Assembly: GCA_019234295.1 (NCBI GenBank)
Contig: JAFALK010000062.1
Coordinates: 1-64,000 of the forward strand
Reading direction: 5' to 3'
DNA length: 64,000 nucleotides
From: Roseateles sp.
GTDB taxonomy: Bacteria; Pseudomonadota; Gammaproteobacteria; Burkholderiales; Burkholderiaceae_C
Below are positions 49,991 to 59,998 of the stretch, piece after piece. Under the pieces are notes generated by a model that was given only the letters and a program-made list of their open reading frames with translations, did no database searches and had not been told where the DNA came from. Numbering within the stretch: position 1 is the first letter of the stretch; each line of letters opens with the position of its first letter. A program made the position numbers and the translations under genes.

Positions 49991-50887
49991 TCAGAGGGCC
50001 AGGCTCTTGAGGTAGTCGCGGAAGCCCGGGCCCAGCACCGGGTGCTCGAGCGCCAGCTCCACATTGGCTTCGAGGAAGCCTTCCTTGCTGCCGCAGTCGT
50101 AGCGCTTGCCTTCGTAGCGGTAGGCGAACACCTTTTCGCGCCGCAGCAGGCCGGCAATGCCGTCGGTCAGCTGGATCTCGCCGCCCACGCCGCGCGGCTG
50201 GTTGGCGATCTCATGGAACACGCCAGGGGTAAGGATGTAGCGGCCCGCCACACCCAGGCGCGAGGGTGAAGACTCCGGCGAGGGCTTCTCGACGATGCGG
50301 CTTACGTCCACCAGATGCTCGTTCACCGCAGAACCGGCCACGATGCCGTAGCGGCGCGTGTGCTCGGCCGGCACTTCCTGCACGGCAAGGATAGACGCAC
50401 GCCATTCCTTGAATTGCTCCGCCATCTGCTTGAGCACGGGCTGGCCGCCGGCGGGGCCGACCATGAGGTCGTCGGCTAGCAGGACCGCAAACGGCTCGTT
50501 GCCCACCAGACGCTGCCCGCAGAGCACAGCGTGCCCGAGTCCCAGGGCCTGGGGTTGGCGCACGTAGATGCATTCCATGTCGTCGGGCTTGACGCTGCGC
50601 ACCACCTCAAGCAAATCGAGCTTGTTCGATTGCTCGAGCGCCACCTCCAGCTCGAAGGTCATGTCGAAATGATCCTCGATGGGGCGCTTGTGGCGGCCGG
50701 TCACAAAAATCATTTCCCGAACGCCGGCGGCGTATGCTTCCTCGACCGCGTACTGGATCAGGGGCTTGTCCACCACGGGCAGCATTTCCTTGGGCTGTGC
50801 TTTGGTGGCGGGCAGAAAACGGGTGCCGAGCCCTGCCACGGGAAAGATCGCCTTGGTAACGGTTGTCGTGTTCGCGGAGGCAGCCAT
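49991..50887 (-). CDS. galU: UTP-glucose-1-phosphate uridylyltransferase
   Basis: GalU makes UDP-glucose for envelope polysaccharides. The 298-residue protein has the nucleotide loop FPVAGLGTRFLPATKAQPKEMLP, VTGRHKRPIEDHFD, QPQALGLGHAVLC and LLADDLMVG. The start MAASANTTTVTKAIFPVAG follows a spacer region with no strong site; longer open frames upstream are not family-like. It is convergent with the TusA-like gene. Confidence 0.96.
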   Translation of the reverse strand: MAASANTTTVTKAIFPVAGLGTRFLPATKAQPKEMLPVVDKPLIQYAVEEAYAAGVREMIFVTGRHKRPIEDHFDMTFELEVALEQSNKLDLLEVVRSVKPDDMECIYVRQPQALGLGHAVLCGQRLVGNEPFAVLLADDLMVGPAGGQPVLKQMAEQFKEWRASILAVQEVPAEHTRRYGIVAGSAVNEHLVDVSRIVEKPSPESSPSRLGVAGRYILTPGVFHEIANQPRGVGGEIQLTDGIAGLLRREKVFAYRYEGKRYDCGSKEGFLEANVELALEHPVLGPGFRDYLKSLAL

Positions 50888-51065
50888 GGAATCGGGGGCG
50901 GGGTGATGCGACGGCGCATTGTTGCACGCAGCACATGACGCCCCGCGGTGCCGCCGCAACGATGACCGCCTGATTGAGGGTTGGCTGAACCCGGGCCCGC
51001 GTGCCACAGTGCCGCCCACAAGCGGGCCGGGTGGTGTTCCGCATCACATGGGGAGAGAGGGATCC

Positions 51066-52043
51066 GTGAGCCTGCTCATCGTCGAGCCGCTCGAAGCCGA
51101 TGTCATGCAATGGCTGTCGGAGCGCCATGTCGTGCAATATGCGCCTGAGCTGGCCGTCGAACCGGGCGCCCTGCGCGAGGCGCTGCAGGGCATTCAAGCC
51201 GCGATCCTGCCGCCGGCCGTCGCCGTGGACATCACCTTGCTGCGCGCTGCACCGCGCTTGCGGGTGCTGGGTCGCATGAGCGGCGGCGCCGAGAACATCG
51301 ACATGGAAGCCTGCCGCGCCGCCCGCGTCGAAGTGGTGCGCAGCCTGACCGCCACGGCCGCTGCCGAGGCCGAATTTGCCATCGGGGCGCTGCTGGCCAT
51401 GCTACGCCGTGTGCCCGTGGAGTCCAGTGACGGCATGCTGGTCGGGCGCGAACTCGGCTGCGCCACGGTGGGCCTGGTCGGCATGTCTCCGGCGGCCCGC
51501 ATGTTGGCCCAGCTCCTGCCGTCCTTCGGCACCCGCGTGGTCGGCTACGACCCGAGCCTGCACCAAAACGACCCGCTCTGGGCCCAGTGGGGCATCGAGC
51601 CCCTGTCGCTTCGCGACCTGATGGAGCAATGCGATGGCCTCAGCGTGCAATTGGCCTTTTTCCCGCGCTACCGTGGCTTGATCGGTGAGCGCGTGTTGTC
51701 CTTTGCCAAGCCGGGGCAGGTGTTGGTCAGCCTCGGCCATTCGGCCCTGTTTGACGATCTGGCTCTGGCCAACGCGCTGAACAGTGGCCGCGTACTGGCT
51801 GCCTGGTTCGACAGCCTGGAGCCCGGCATGCTCGAGCCCGGTCGCCCGCTGTACGGCGCGCAGGGCCTGCAGGTCACGCCGCGCCTGGCGGGCACGACGC
51901 GAGAGTCGCGCACGCGCGCCGCTTGGGGAGTGGCGCGGCGCATCGACGAGCTGTTGGCCATCCCGCCCGAGCCGCATGCCGAGTTCAGAGTCAGTGCGCC
52001 GGTGGGGCTGGGCGAATTCGGCGAGCGGCGCCGCTGGCGCTGA
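51066..52043 (+). CDS. D-2-hydroxyacid dehydrogenase-like protein, catalytic residues degenerate
   Basis: The 325-residue protein has the two-domain layout of D-isomer 2-hydroxyacid dehydrogenases: LRVLGRMSGGAENID, TATAAAEAEFAIGALLAMLR, a nucleotide-binding part starting CATVGLVGMSPAARMLA, and WFDSLEPGMLEPGRPLY. The nucleotide loop does not follow GxGxxG. The catalytic Arg segment, normally N-x-x-RG, reads VSLGHSAL, and the catalytic His motif TPH reads TPRLAG. It may have lost dehydrogenase activity. GTG 51066 has a strong GGAGAGAGG site; ATG 51048 is an alternative. It lies upstream of ftsK on the same strand. Confidence 0.82.
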   Translation: MSLLIVEPLEADVMQWLSERHVVQYAPELAVEPGALREALQGIQAAILPPAVAVDITLLRAAPRLRVLGRMSGGAENIDMEACRAARVEVVRSLTATAAAEAEFAIGALLAMLRRVPVESSDGMLVGRELGCATVGLVGMSPAARMLAQLLPSFGTRVVGYDPSLHQNDPLWAQWGIEPLSLRDLMEQCDGLSVQLAFFPRYRGLIGERVLSFAKPGQVLVSLGHSALFDDLALANALNSGRVLAAWFDSLEPGMLEPGRPLYGAQGLQVTPRLAGTTRESRTRAAWGVARRIDELLAIPPEPHAEFRVSAPVGLGEFGERRRWR

Positions 52044-52080
52044 TACACGGCGTTAAGGCAAGCTGCGCCACAATCGCGGC

Positions 52081-54468
52081 ATGAGCTTTCCTCTCGGATC
52101 CATGACCGGCGAAGACGCGGCCGACGCCGCGGCCGCCCCTTCAGAAAAGACCTACAAGCGCCAGCCTCGCAAGCAGGCCAAGGCACCCGAGCCGCGCAGT
52201 CATGTGTTGCGCTCGCCGCTGGTGCTGGGGGCTGCTGCCGTCGCGTGGCTGCTGTGGGTGACGGCCATGCTGACCCACAACGCGGCTGACGCGGCCTTTT
52301 CCACGGCAGGAACGCCCGGGCTCTATGCCAACCGGGTCGGTGCCCTGGGGGCCTGGGCGTCGGATCTGCAGCTCTTCCTGTTCGGCTACTCCTGCTGGTG
52401 GCTGCCGCTGGTGGCGCTGCGCCTGTGGCTTGGGGGGCTTGCTGGCTTGTTGCGCCACGAGGCCGCCGATGCCGCTGAGGAGGCCCGTGGCTGGCGACGC
52501 TGGGTGCCCTGGGGGCTGGGTCTGCTACTGTTGATGATGGCCTCCTGCGCGCTTGAGTGGACGCGGCTGTATGGCTGGGAATCGCGTCTGCCCGGCCACG
52601 CCGGCGGTGTGCTGGGTTACCAACTGGGCCCCTGGAGCATGCGCGCTCTCGGCTTTGCCGGTTCGGGCGTCGTGTGGATCGTGGCTCTGCTGGCCGGTGC
52701 GAGCCTGGCCCTGCGTTTCTCCTGGATGGGCCTGGCCGAACGGCTGGGCACGTTGATCGACGAACGGCGCGTCGCCAGCAACGAGCGCCGCGAAGTGAAG
52801 GAAGACAAGAAGGTTGGCGCGCGCGCCAAGAAAGAGCGCGCCGAGGTCGTCGAGGTCGAGCGTCAGGTGGTCGTTGAGCACGAGCCCATCGTCATCGAGG
52901 CGCCCGTGATCGAGGTGCCGCAATCGACCCGCGTGGCCAAGGAACGCCAGCAGACCTTGTTCACCGATCCCGGTGATGCCAAGCTGCCCCAGGTCGACCT
53001 GCTCGACGCAGCCCCCCCGCGCCAGGAGACGGTCACGCCCGAATCGCTGGAGATGACCAGTCGTCTGATCGAGAAGAAGCTGCGTGATTTCGGCGTCGAG
53101 GTGCGCGTGGTGGCTGCCTCGCCGGGCCCCGTGATCACGCGCTACGAGATCGAGCCGGCCACGGGCGTCAAGGGCTCACAGATCGTCAACCTGGCCAAGG
53201 ATCTCGCGCGGTCGCTCAGCCTGACCAGCATCCGCGTGGTCGAGACCATTCCGGGCAAGAACTTCATGGCCCTGGAGCTGCCCAATGCGCGCCGCCAGAC
53301 CATCAAGCTGTCGGAGATCCTGGGCTCGCAGGTCTATGCCGATGCGGGCTCCCTGCTGACCATGGGCCTGGGCAAGGACATCGTGGGCGCGCCGGTGGTG
53401 GCCGACCTTGGCAAGATGCCGCACTGCCTCGTGGCCGGTACCACCGGCTCGGGCAAGTCGGTGGGCATCAACGCGATGATCCTCTCGCTGCTCTACAAGG
53501 CCGAGGCGCGTGACGTGCGCCTGATCCTGATCGACCCCAAGATGCTCGAGATGAGCGTCTACGAAGGCATTCCGCACCTACTCGCCCCTGTGGTCACTGA
53601 CATGAAGCAGGCGTCCAACGCGCTGAACTGGTGCGTGGGTGAGATGGAGCGCCGCTACAAGATCATGTCCAAGATGGGCGTGCGCAACCTCGCGGGCTTT
53701 AACAAGAAGATCGATGAGGCCACGGCACGCGGCGAAAAGATACCCAACCCCTTCAGCCTGATGGCCGAAAGCCCCGAGGGCGCCGAGCCGCTTGAGCGCA
53801 TGCCCTTCATCGTCGTCGTCATCGACGAACTGGCCGATCTGATGATGGTCGTGGGCAAGAAGATCGAGGAGCTGATCGCTCGGCTGGCCCAGAAGGCCCG
53901 CGCCGCCGGCATCCACCTGATTCTGGCCACGCAGCGCCCGTCGGTCGACGTGATCACCGGCCTGATCAAGGCCAATATCCCGACGCGCTTGTCCTTCCAG
54001 GTCAGCTCCAAGATCGACAGCCGCACCATCCTCGACCAGATGGGCGCCGAGGCTCTGCTGGGCATGGGCGACATGCTCTACATGGCCTCGGGTACCGGCC
54101 TGCCCGTGCGTGTGCACGGAGCCTTTGTCAGCGATGACGAGGTGCACCGCGTTGTGGAGTACCTGAAGGAGCAGGGCGGTGAACCCAATTACATCGAGGG
54201 CATTCTCGAAGGCGGCGTGCTCGAGGGCGAGGGCGGCGAGGCGCCCGCGCCGGGAGAGGCCAGCGGAGAGTCCGACCCCATGTACGACCAGGCCGTGGCC
54301 ATCGTGCTCCAGCACCGCAAGGCATCCATCTCGCTGGTGCAGCGCCATCTGCGCATCGGCTACAACCGCGCAGCGCGCCTGCTCGAGCAGATGGAAAAGT
54401 CCGGCCTGGTGTCCTCCATGGCCACGAACGGCAACCGGGATCTGATCATCCCCAAACGCGACGAGTGA
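52081..54468 (+). CDS. ftsK: DNA translocase FtsK
   Basis: FtsK pumps chromosome DNA at the septum and activates XerCD. The 795-residue protein has four N-terminal membrane helices (within residues 40-215), a short acidic/charged linker, and a motor domain with Walker [11 protein letters not shown] and Walker [15 protein letters not shown]. The C-terminal gamma winged helix ([37 protein letters not shown]) reads polarity sequences. The linker is short, as in many non-enteric FtsK proteins. Confidence 0.96.
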   Translation: MSFPLGSMTGEDAADAAAAPSEKTYKRQPRKQAKAPEPRSHVLRSPLVLGAAAVAWLLWVTAMLTHNAADAAFSTAGTPGLYANRVGALGAWASDLQLFLFGYSCWWLPLVALRLWLGGLAGLLRHEAADAAEEARGWRRWVPWGLGLLLLMMASCALEWTRLYGWESRLPGHAGGVLGYQLGPWSMRALGFAGSGVVWIVALLAGASLALRFSWMGLAERLGTLIDERRVASNERREVKEDKKVGARAKKERAEVVEVERQVVVEHEPIVIEAPVIEVPQSTRVAKERQQTLFTDPGDAKLPQVDLLDAAPPRQETVTPESLEMTSRLIEKKLRDFGVEVRVVAASPGPVITRYEIEPATGVKGSQIVNLAKDLARSLSLTSIRVVETIPGKNFMALELPNARRQTIKLSEILGSQVYADAGSLLTMGLGKDIVGAPVVADLGKMPHCLVAGTTGSGKSVGINAMILSLLYKAEARDVRLILIDPKMLEMSVYEGIPHLLAPVVTDMKQASNALNWCVGEMERRYKIMSKMGVRNLAGFNKKIDEATARGEKIPNPFSLMAESPEGAEPLERMPFIVVVIDELADLMMVVGKKIEELIARLAQKARAAGIHLILATQRPSVDVITGLIKANIPTRLSFQVSSKIDSRTILDQMGAEALLGMGDMLYMASGTGLPVRVHGAFVSDDEVHRVVEYLKEQGGEPNYIEGILEGGVLEGEGGEAPAPGEASGESDPMYDQAVAIVLQHRKASISLVQRHLRIGYNRAARLLEQMEKSGLVSSMATNGNRDLIIPKRDE

Positions 54469-54476
54469 CGAGACGA

Positions 54477-55070
54477 ATGAAGAAGTTTCTGTTTGCGCTG
54501 AGCCTGGCTGTTAGCGGCCTTGCACATGCCGATGCCGTGGACACGCTCAGGGCCTTCGTCGCGGAGGTCAAGACGGGCCGTACCGATTTCACCCAGACGG
54601 TGAGCTCGCCCGACGGCAAGCGCGTCAAGACCTCCAGCGGCAGCTTCGAGTTCCAGCGCCCGAATCGCTTCCGCTTCGTCTACCAGAAGCCCAGCGAGAC
54701 CCTGATCGTGGCCGATGGACAGAAGGTCTGGATGTACGACCCCGACCTGCAGCAGGCCAGCAGCCGCAAGATGGACAAGGCCCTGGGCGCTACGCCGGCG
54801 GCCTTACTGGCCGGCAATAACCTCGAGCGCGACTTTACGCTCAAGGCCGAAGGTGCCGACACCGTGTTGGCCATGCCCAGGCAGGCCGACGGCACGCTGC
54901 AGTCGCTTCGAATCCGCTTCAAGGGCAAGGCCTTGAGCAGCGTCGAGATCGTCGACGGCTTCGGCCAGAAGTCGCTGCTGAACTTCGGTGCCATTGCCAC
55001 TAACGTGCCGCTGGCGCCCGAACGCTTTCGCTTCACTGCGCCAGCCGGCGTGGACGTGATCGAGCAGTGA
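54477..55070 (+). CDS. lolA: Outer-membrane lipoprotein carrier protein LolA
   Basis: LolA carries lipoproteins across the periplasm. The 197-residue protein has a signal peptide (MKKFLFALSLAVSGLAHA) and the LolA pattern: RTDFTQTVSSPDGKRVKTSSGSFEFQRPNRFRF, then IVADGQKVWMYDPDLQQ. It starts 8 nt after ftsK and overlaps rarA by 4 bp. Confidence 0.95.
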   Translation: MKKFLFALSLAVSGLAHADAVDTLRAFVAEVKTGRTDFTQTVSSPDGKRVKTSSGSFEFQRPNRFRFVYQKPSETLIVADGQKVWMYDPDLQQASSRKMDKALGATPAALLAGNNLERDFTLKAEGADTVLAMPRQADGTLQSLRIRFKGKALSSVEIVDGFGQKSLLNFGAIATNVPLAPERFRFTAPAGVDVIEQ

Positions 55071-56440
55071 GCGATTCCCTGTTCCCCGATCTGCCGGGCG
55101 CGGCGCCGGCGGGCGCCCGACCATCGTCCCACGCCCAGCCCTTGCCCGAGCGCCTGCGGCCGCGCCGGCTTGCCGAAGTCATCGGCCAGCAGCATCTGCT
55201 TGGGCCCGGTATGCCGCTGGCCACGGCCTTCGAGGCGCGCAAGCTGCATTCGATGATCCTCTGGGGGCCGCCGGGTGTCGGCAAGACGACGCTGGCTCGC
55301 TTGATGGCCGAGGGCTTCGACGCGCAATTCATCCAGATCTCGGCCGTGCTGGGAGGCGTCAAGGACATCCGTGAGGCGGTCGAGCGCGCGCAGGCGGTGC
55401 TGCCGCGCCGCACCGTGCTCTTCGTGGACGAGGTGCATCGCTTCAACAAGGCGCAGCAGGATGCCTTCTTGCCACATGTGGAGTCGGGCCTGTTCACTTT
55501 CATCGGCGCGACGACGGAAAATCCGAGCTTCGAGGTCAACTCGGCGCTGCTCTCGCGGGCCACGGTCCATGTACTGAAGTCGCTGGACGAGCGCGACCTG
55601 AAAGCGCTGCTCGCCCGCGGCCAGCAGGAGCTGGGCTGTCCGCCGTTCAGCGAGGCCGCGGCCACCCGCATGGTGGCCTACGCCGACGGCGACGCGCGGC
55701 GCTTGCTCAACACCGTCGAGGCCATCGCGCAGCTGACGCCCGGCGGCACGACGGTGATCGACGAGCCGCTGCTGGAGAAGGCGCTCGGCGAGCAGCTGCG
55801 CCGCTACGACAAAGGTGGTGATCAGTTCTACGACGTGATCTCGGCGCTGCACAAGTCGGTGCGCGGCTCCGATCCCGATGGCGCGCTCTACTGGCTGGTG
55901 CGCATGCTCGATGGCGGCGTCGATGCGCGCTACATCTCGCGCCGCCTGGTCCGCATGGCCAGCGAGGACATCGGCAACGCCGACCCACGCGCGCTGCGCG
56001 TCGCGCTCGACGCCGCCGAATGCTACGAGCGCCTGGGCACGCCCGAGGGCGAGCTGGCCCTGGCGCAGGCGGCCGTGTACCTCGCCGTTGCCCCCAAGTC
56101 CAACGCCGTCTACATGGCCTACAACGCAGTGCGCGCCCTGATCAAGCAGGACCAGAGCCGACCGGTGCCCATGCATCTGCGAAACGCACCCACCAAGTTG
56201 ATGAAGCAGCTCGGCTACGGTGAGGAATACCGCTATGCGCACGATGAGCCCGGCGCCTTCGCGGCCGGTGCCACGTATCTGCCCGAGGGCCTCGTCGGCA
56301 CGCGGTTCTACGAGCCCGTGCCGCGCGGGCTTGAGATTCGAATCGGCGACAAGCTGACCGAGCTGCGCCGGCTCAATGAAGAAGCCGGCACAGGAACGAT
56401 GGGGGATACCCGGGGAAGCCCGGACAAGCCCGGCTCCTAG
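55067..56440 (+). CDS. rarA: Replication-associated recombination protein RarA
   Basis: RarA (MgsA) is an AAA+ ATPase that acts at stalled forks. The 457-residue protein has PLPERLRPRRLAEVIGQQHL, Walker A GPPGVGKTTLA, Walker B TVLFVDEVHRFNKAQQDA, sensor FIGATTENPSFEV and the C-terminal tetramerisation part (YLPEGLVGTRFYEPVPRGLE). The start is GTG at 55067, overlapping the lolA stop. The ftsK-lolA-rarA order is common in proteobacteria. Confidence 0.96.
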   Translation: MSDSLFPDLPGAAPAGARPSSHAQPLPERLRPRRLAEVIGQQHLLGPGMPLATAFEARKLHSMILWGPPGVGKTTLARLMAEGFDAQFIQISAVLGGVKDIREAVERAQAVLPRRTVLFVDEVHRFNKAQQDAFLPHVESGLFTFIGATTENPSFEVNSALLSRATVHVLKSLDERDLKALLARGQQELGCPPFSEAAATRMVAYADGDARRLLNTVEAIAQLTPGGTTVIDEPLLEKALGEQLRRYDKGGDQFYDVISALHKSVRGSDPDGALYWLVRMLDGGVDARYISRRLVRMASEDIGNADPRALRVALDAAECYERLGTPEGELALAQAAVYLAVAPKSNAVYMAYNAVRALIKQDQSRPVPMHLRNAPTKLMKQLGYGEEYRYAHDEPGAFAAGATYLPEGLVGTRFYEPVPRGLEIRIGDKLTELRRLNEEAGTGTMGDTRGSPDKPGS

Positions 56441-56485
56441 AATGCCGCCCACCCCGCGGACACCAGTCCGCGTTCTTTCGCAGTC

Positions 56486-57409
56486 ATGGACATTCTTCTT
56501 CAGCAGCTGATCAACGGACTGGTCCTCGGGGCCATGTACGCCCTCGTCGCCCTGGGCTACACCATGGTCTACGGCATCATCAACCTGATCAACTTCGCCC
56601 ACGGCGAGATCCTGATGGTCGGCGGCCTCGTGAGCTGGACCGTCATCAGCGCCTTGGAAAACGCGGGCTTGCCCGGCTGGGCCTTGCTCGTGATTGGCCT
56701 CCTGTGCTCCATCGTGGTGTGCTCGGTGCTCAATTTCCTCGTCGAGAAGATCGCCTACCGGCCCTTGCGCAATGCGCCACGGCTGGCGCCGCTGATCACG
56801 GCCATGGGCATGTCGCTGCTGCTGCAGACCCTGGCGATGATCATCTGGAAGCCCAGCCCCAAGCCCTACCCGCTGCTGCTGCCCACTGATCCGATCGCGT
56901 TCGGCGGCGCGGTGATCACGGTCACGCAGATCCTTATCCTCGGTGTCTCGGTGGCGGTGCTGGCAGCGCTGATGTGGCTGGTTCACCGCACCAAGCTCGG
57001 CCGCGCCATGCGCGCCACGGCCGAGAACCCTAAGGTGGCGGCGCTGATGGGCGTGAAGCCCGACCTCGTGATCTCGGCCACGTTCGTGATCGGCGCGGCC
57101 CTGGCGGCCGTGGCCGGCGTGATGTGGGCGGCGAACTACGGCACGGTGCAGCACACCATGGGCTTCATGCCCGGCCTCAAGGCCTTCACGGCAGCGGTGC
57201 TCGGCGGTATCGGAAATCTGGCCGGTGCCATGGTCGGGGGCGTGCTGTTGGGCCTGGTCGAATCCTTCGGCGCAGGCTATCTCGGCGACCTCACCGGTGA
57301 CGTGCTGGGCAGCCAGTACGTGGACATCTTCGCGTTCATGATGCTGATCATCGTGCTGACGCTGCGGCCCTCGGGCCTTCTGGGCGAGCGCGTGGCGGAC
57401 CGGGCATGA
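56486..57409 (+). CDS. livH: Branched-chain amino acid ABC transporter permease LivH
   Basis: The 307-residue protein is the first membrane subunit of a HAAT-family importer. It has about eight hydrophobic helices, the opening LLQQLINGLVLGAMYALVALGYTMVYGIINLINFAHGE and the cytoplasmic loop EAA-type segment RAMRATAENPKVAALMGV. It heads livHMGF; the promoter should lie in 56441-56485 or earlier. No binding protein (LivK) is encoded directly next to it. Confidence 0.94.
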   Translation: MDILLQQLINGLVLGAMYALVALGYTMVYGIINLINFAHGEILMVGGLVSWTVISALENAGLPGWALLVIGLLCSIVVCSVLNFLVEKIAYRPLRNAPRLAPLITAMGMSLLLQTLAMIIWKPSPKPYPLLLPTDPIAFGGAVITVTQILILGVSVAVLAALMWLVHRTKLGRAMRATAENPKVAALMGVKPDLVISATFVIGAALAAVAGVMWAANYGTVQHTMGFMPGLKAFTAAVLGGIGNLAGAMVGGVLLGLVESFGAGYLGDLTGDVLGSQYVDIFAFMMLIIVLTLRPSGLLGERVADRA

Positions 57410-58491
57410 AAAAGAACCTTCCTCTTTTCCTCGCGTCGGCTCTTGGCCTGCTGCTCGTGCCGCTGCTCGCCCAGCAATTCGGCAACGGTCCCGTGCGCAT
57501 CATCGACTTGGCCCTGCTCTACGTGTTGCTGGCCCTGGGCCTGAACATCGTGGTCGGCTATGCCGGCCTGCTGGATCTGGGCTACGTCGCCTTCTACGCG
57601 GTTGGTGCCTATATGTTCGCGCTCCTGGCAAGCCCGCAGCTGACGAACAATTTCGAAGCCCTGGCCGCAGCGTTTCCCGCCGGCATGCATCAGCCGATCT
57701 ACATCGTGATCCCGCTGGGCGCCTTGCTCGCGGGCATGTTCGGCGTGCTCCTGGGTGCGCCCACGCTCAAGCTGCGCGGTGACTATCTGGCCATCGTGAC
57801 TCTCGGCTTCGGCGAGATCATCCGCGTCTTCCTGCTGAACCTGCAATACCCGTACAACATCACCAACGGACCCCAAGGCATCGGTCAGATCGACTCGTTC
57901 CACCTGTTCGGCGTGGACCTGTCGGAGCCGCTGCACGCCTTGGGCCTCACGCTGCCTTCGGTCACGCTGTACTACTACCTATTCCTCGTGCTGGTCGTGC
58001 TGTCGGTCCTGATTTGCTACCGGCTCGAGAACTCGCGCATCGGCCGCGCCTGGATGGCCATTCGCGAGGACGAAATCGCCGCCAAGGCCATGGGCATCAA
58101 CACCCGCAACATGAAGCTGCTCGCCTTCGGCATGGGCGCCACCTTCGGTGGCGTATCGGGCACCTTGTTTGCATCCTTCCAGGGTTTCGTGAGTCCCGAG
58201 TCCTTCAGCCTGCAAGAGTCCATCATGATCGTGGCCATGGTGGTGCTGGGGGGCATCGGCCACATTCCGGGCGTCATCCTCGGTGCGCTGCTGCTCGCGG
58301 CTCTGCCCGAGGTGCTGCGCTACGTGGGCAGCCCCCTTGCTGAAATGACGGGCGGCCGGCTCGACGCTGCCATCCTGCGCCAGCTGCTGGTGGCTCTGGC
58401 CATGATCAGCGTCATGCTGGTCAGACCGCGCGGCCTTTGGCCTGCGCCCGAGCATGGCAAGACCAGGGCCTCGGAAGGAGGCTCCAAATGA
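57406..58491 (+). CDS. livM: Branched-chain amino acid ABC transporter permease LivM
   Basis: The 361-residue second membrane subunit has about nine helices, with LNIVVGYAGLLDLGYVAFYAVGAY near the N-terminus and the coupling loop GRAWMAIREDEIAAKAMGIN. It overlaps livH and livG by 4 bp each, so all subunits are translationally coupled. Confidence 0.95.
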   Translation: MKKNLPLFLASALGLLLVPLLAQQFGNGPVRIIDLALLYVLLALGLNIVVGYAGLLDLGYVAFYAVGAYMFALLASPQLTNNFEALAAAFPAGMHQPIYIVIPLGALLAGMFGVLLGAPTLKLRGDYLAIVTLGFGEIIRVFLLNLQYPYNITNGPQGIGQIDSFHLFGVDLSEPLHALGLTLPSVTLYYYLFLVLVVLSVLICYRLENSRIGRAWMAIREDEIAAKAMGINTRNMKLLAFGMGATFGGVSGTLFASFQGFVSPESFSLQESIMIVAMVVLGGIGHIPGVILGALLLAALPEVLRYVGSPLAEMTGGRLDAAILRQLLVALAMISVMLVRPRGLWPAPEHGKTRASEGGSK

Positions 58492-59258
58492 GCGAACTCG
58501 TGCTCGACGTGAGCGGCGTGGCCAAGCGATTCGGCGGCCTTCAGGCCCTGTCCGAAGTGAGCCTGCAGATTGCGCGCGGTCAGGTCTATGGCCTGATCGG
58601 CCCCAACGGTGCCGGCAAGACAACCTTCTTCAATGTGATCACGGGCCTGTATGCGCCCGACGCCGGCCGCTTCGAGCTGGCCGGCAAGCCCTACAAGCCT
58701 CAGGCCGTGCACCAGGTGGCTCAAGCCGGCATTGCGCGCACCTTCCAGAACATCCGCCTCTTCGCCGACATGACCGCGCTGGAGAACGTGATGGTCGGCC
58801 GCCACGTGCGCACGAGCTCGGGCCTGATCGGCGCCGTGTTCCGCACCGCCGGCTTCAAGGCCGAGGAAGCCGCCATTGCAGGTCGGGCCCGTGAGCTGCT
58901 CGACTACGTGGGCATCGCCCACCTGGCCGAGTTCAAGGCGCGCACGCTCTCCTACGGCGATCAGCGTCGCCTCGAGATCGCCCGCGCCCTGGCCACCGAC
59001 CCGCAGTTGATCGCTCTGGACGAGCCCGCGGCCGGGATGAACGCCACAGAGAAGGTCGTGCTGCGCGAGCTGATCGACCGCATCCGCAAGGATGGCCGCA
59101 CCATCCTGTTGATCGAACACGACGTGAAGCTGGTCATGGGCCTGTGCGACCGCGTGACCGTGCTCGACTACGGCAAACCCATCGCTGCCGGCACGCCGGC
59201 CGAGGTGCAGAGCAATCCTCAGGTGATCGAGGCCTACCTCGGCGCTGGGAACCATTGA
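58488..59258 (+). CDS. livG: Branched-chain amino acid ABC transporter ATPase LivG
   Basis: The 256-residue ABC subunit has Walker A GPNGAGKTT, the LivG-type IARTFQNIRLFADMTALENVMVG, signature TLSYGDQRR and Walker B LIALDEPAAGMN. The signature reads LSYGD rather than LSGG, as is normal for LivG. It starts with ATGA overlap in livM and ends 1 nt before livF. Confidence 0.96.
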   Translation: MSELVLDVSGVAKRFGGLQALSEVSLQIARGQVYGLIGPNGAGKTTFFNVITGLYAPDAGRFELAGKPYKPQAVHQVAQAGIARTFQNIRLFADMTALENVMVGRHVRTSSGLIGAVFRTAGFKAEEAAIAGRARELLDYVGIAHLAEFKARTLSYGDQRRLEIARALATDPQLIALDEPAAGMNATEKVVLRELIDRIRKDGRTILLIEHDVKLVMGLCDRVTVLDYGKPIAAGTPAEVQSNPQVIEAYLGAGNH

Positions 59259-59259
59259 G

Positions 59260-59970
59260 ATGACCGCGATGTTGAAAGTGACAGGCCTGCAAGTGGCCTA
59301 CGGCGGCATCCAGGCCGTCAAGGGCGCGAGCTTCGAGGTCCGTGAGGGCGAGCTGGTCAGCCTGATCGGCGCCAACGGCGCGGGCAAGAGCACCACGCTC
59401 AAGGCCGTGACCGGCCTGCAGCCTCTGGCGGGCGGTACGGTGGAGTTCATGGGCCGCAGCATTGCGGGGCAGGGTGCCTGGGATCTGGTTCGCCAGGGTC
59501 TGGTGATGGTTCCGGAGGGGCGAGGCACCTTCACCCGCATGACCATCACCGAGAACCTCCTGATGGGTGCCTACACCCGCAAGGACGCGGAGGTGGAGGC
59601 CGACATCGACAAAGTCTTCGCGCTGTTCCCGCGGCTGAAGGAGCGCCGCGCCCAGCTGGCGGGCACCATGAGCGGCGGCGAGCAGCAGATGCTGGCCATG
59701 GGCCGCGCGCTGATGGCCCGGCCCAAGCTGCTGCTGCTAGACGAGCCTTCGATGGGCCTCTCGCCCATCATGGTGGACAAGATCTTCGAGGTCGTGAACG
59801 ACATTCACCAGCGCGGCACCACCGTCCTGCTCGTCGAGCAGAATGCGAGCCGGGCCCTGCAGCTCGCCAATCGCGGCTATGTGATGGAGAGCGGCGAGGT
59901 CACGATGCACGGCGAAGGCCGCGCGCTGTTGGCTGACCCTAAGGTGCGCGCTGCCTACCTGGGCGAATAA
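59260..59970 (+). CDS. livF: Branched-chain amino acid ABC transporter ATPase LivF
   Basis: The 236-residue ABC subunit has Walker A GANGAGKST, the LivF motif VMVPEGRGTFTRMTITENL, signature TMSGGEQQM and Walker B LLLLDEPSMGLSP. An ATG at 59269 is an alternative start. The C-terminal codons and stop are followed by two more near-copies of the same 12 bp. Confidence 0.96.
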   Translation: MTAMLKVTGLQVAYGGIQAVKGASFEVREGELVSLIGANGAGKSTTLKAVTGLQPLAGGTVEFMGRSIAGQGAWDLVRQGLVMVPEGRGTFTRMTITENLLMGAYTRKDAEVEADIDKVFALFPRLKERRAQLAGTMSGGEQQMLAMGRALMARPKLLLLDEPSMGLSPIMVDKIFEVVNDIHQRGTTVLLVEQNASRALQLANRGYVMESGEVTMHGEGRALLADPKVRAAYLGE

Positions 59971-59994
59971 GTGGGCCAATAATTAGGCCAATAA
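59959..59994 (+). repeat. Three 12-bp tandem repeats over the livF stop
   Basis: CTGGGCGAATAA (end of livF), GTGGGCCAATAA and TTAGGCCAATAA follow one another. Each reads hydrophobic-Gly-Glu/Gln-stop in frame, so the stop codon is present three times. Confidence 0.85.
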
Positions 59995-59998
59995 GGCC

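Noticed and set aside
54680..57154. 824-residue minus-strand frame opposite lolA, rarA and livH
   Set aside because: It is long only because stop codons are rare on the complement of GC-rich genes; composition is His/Arg/Gln-rich with no motifs.
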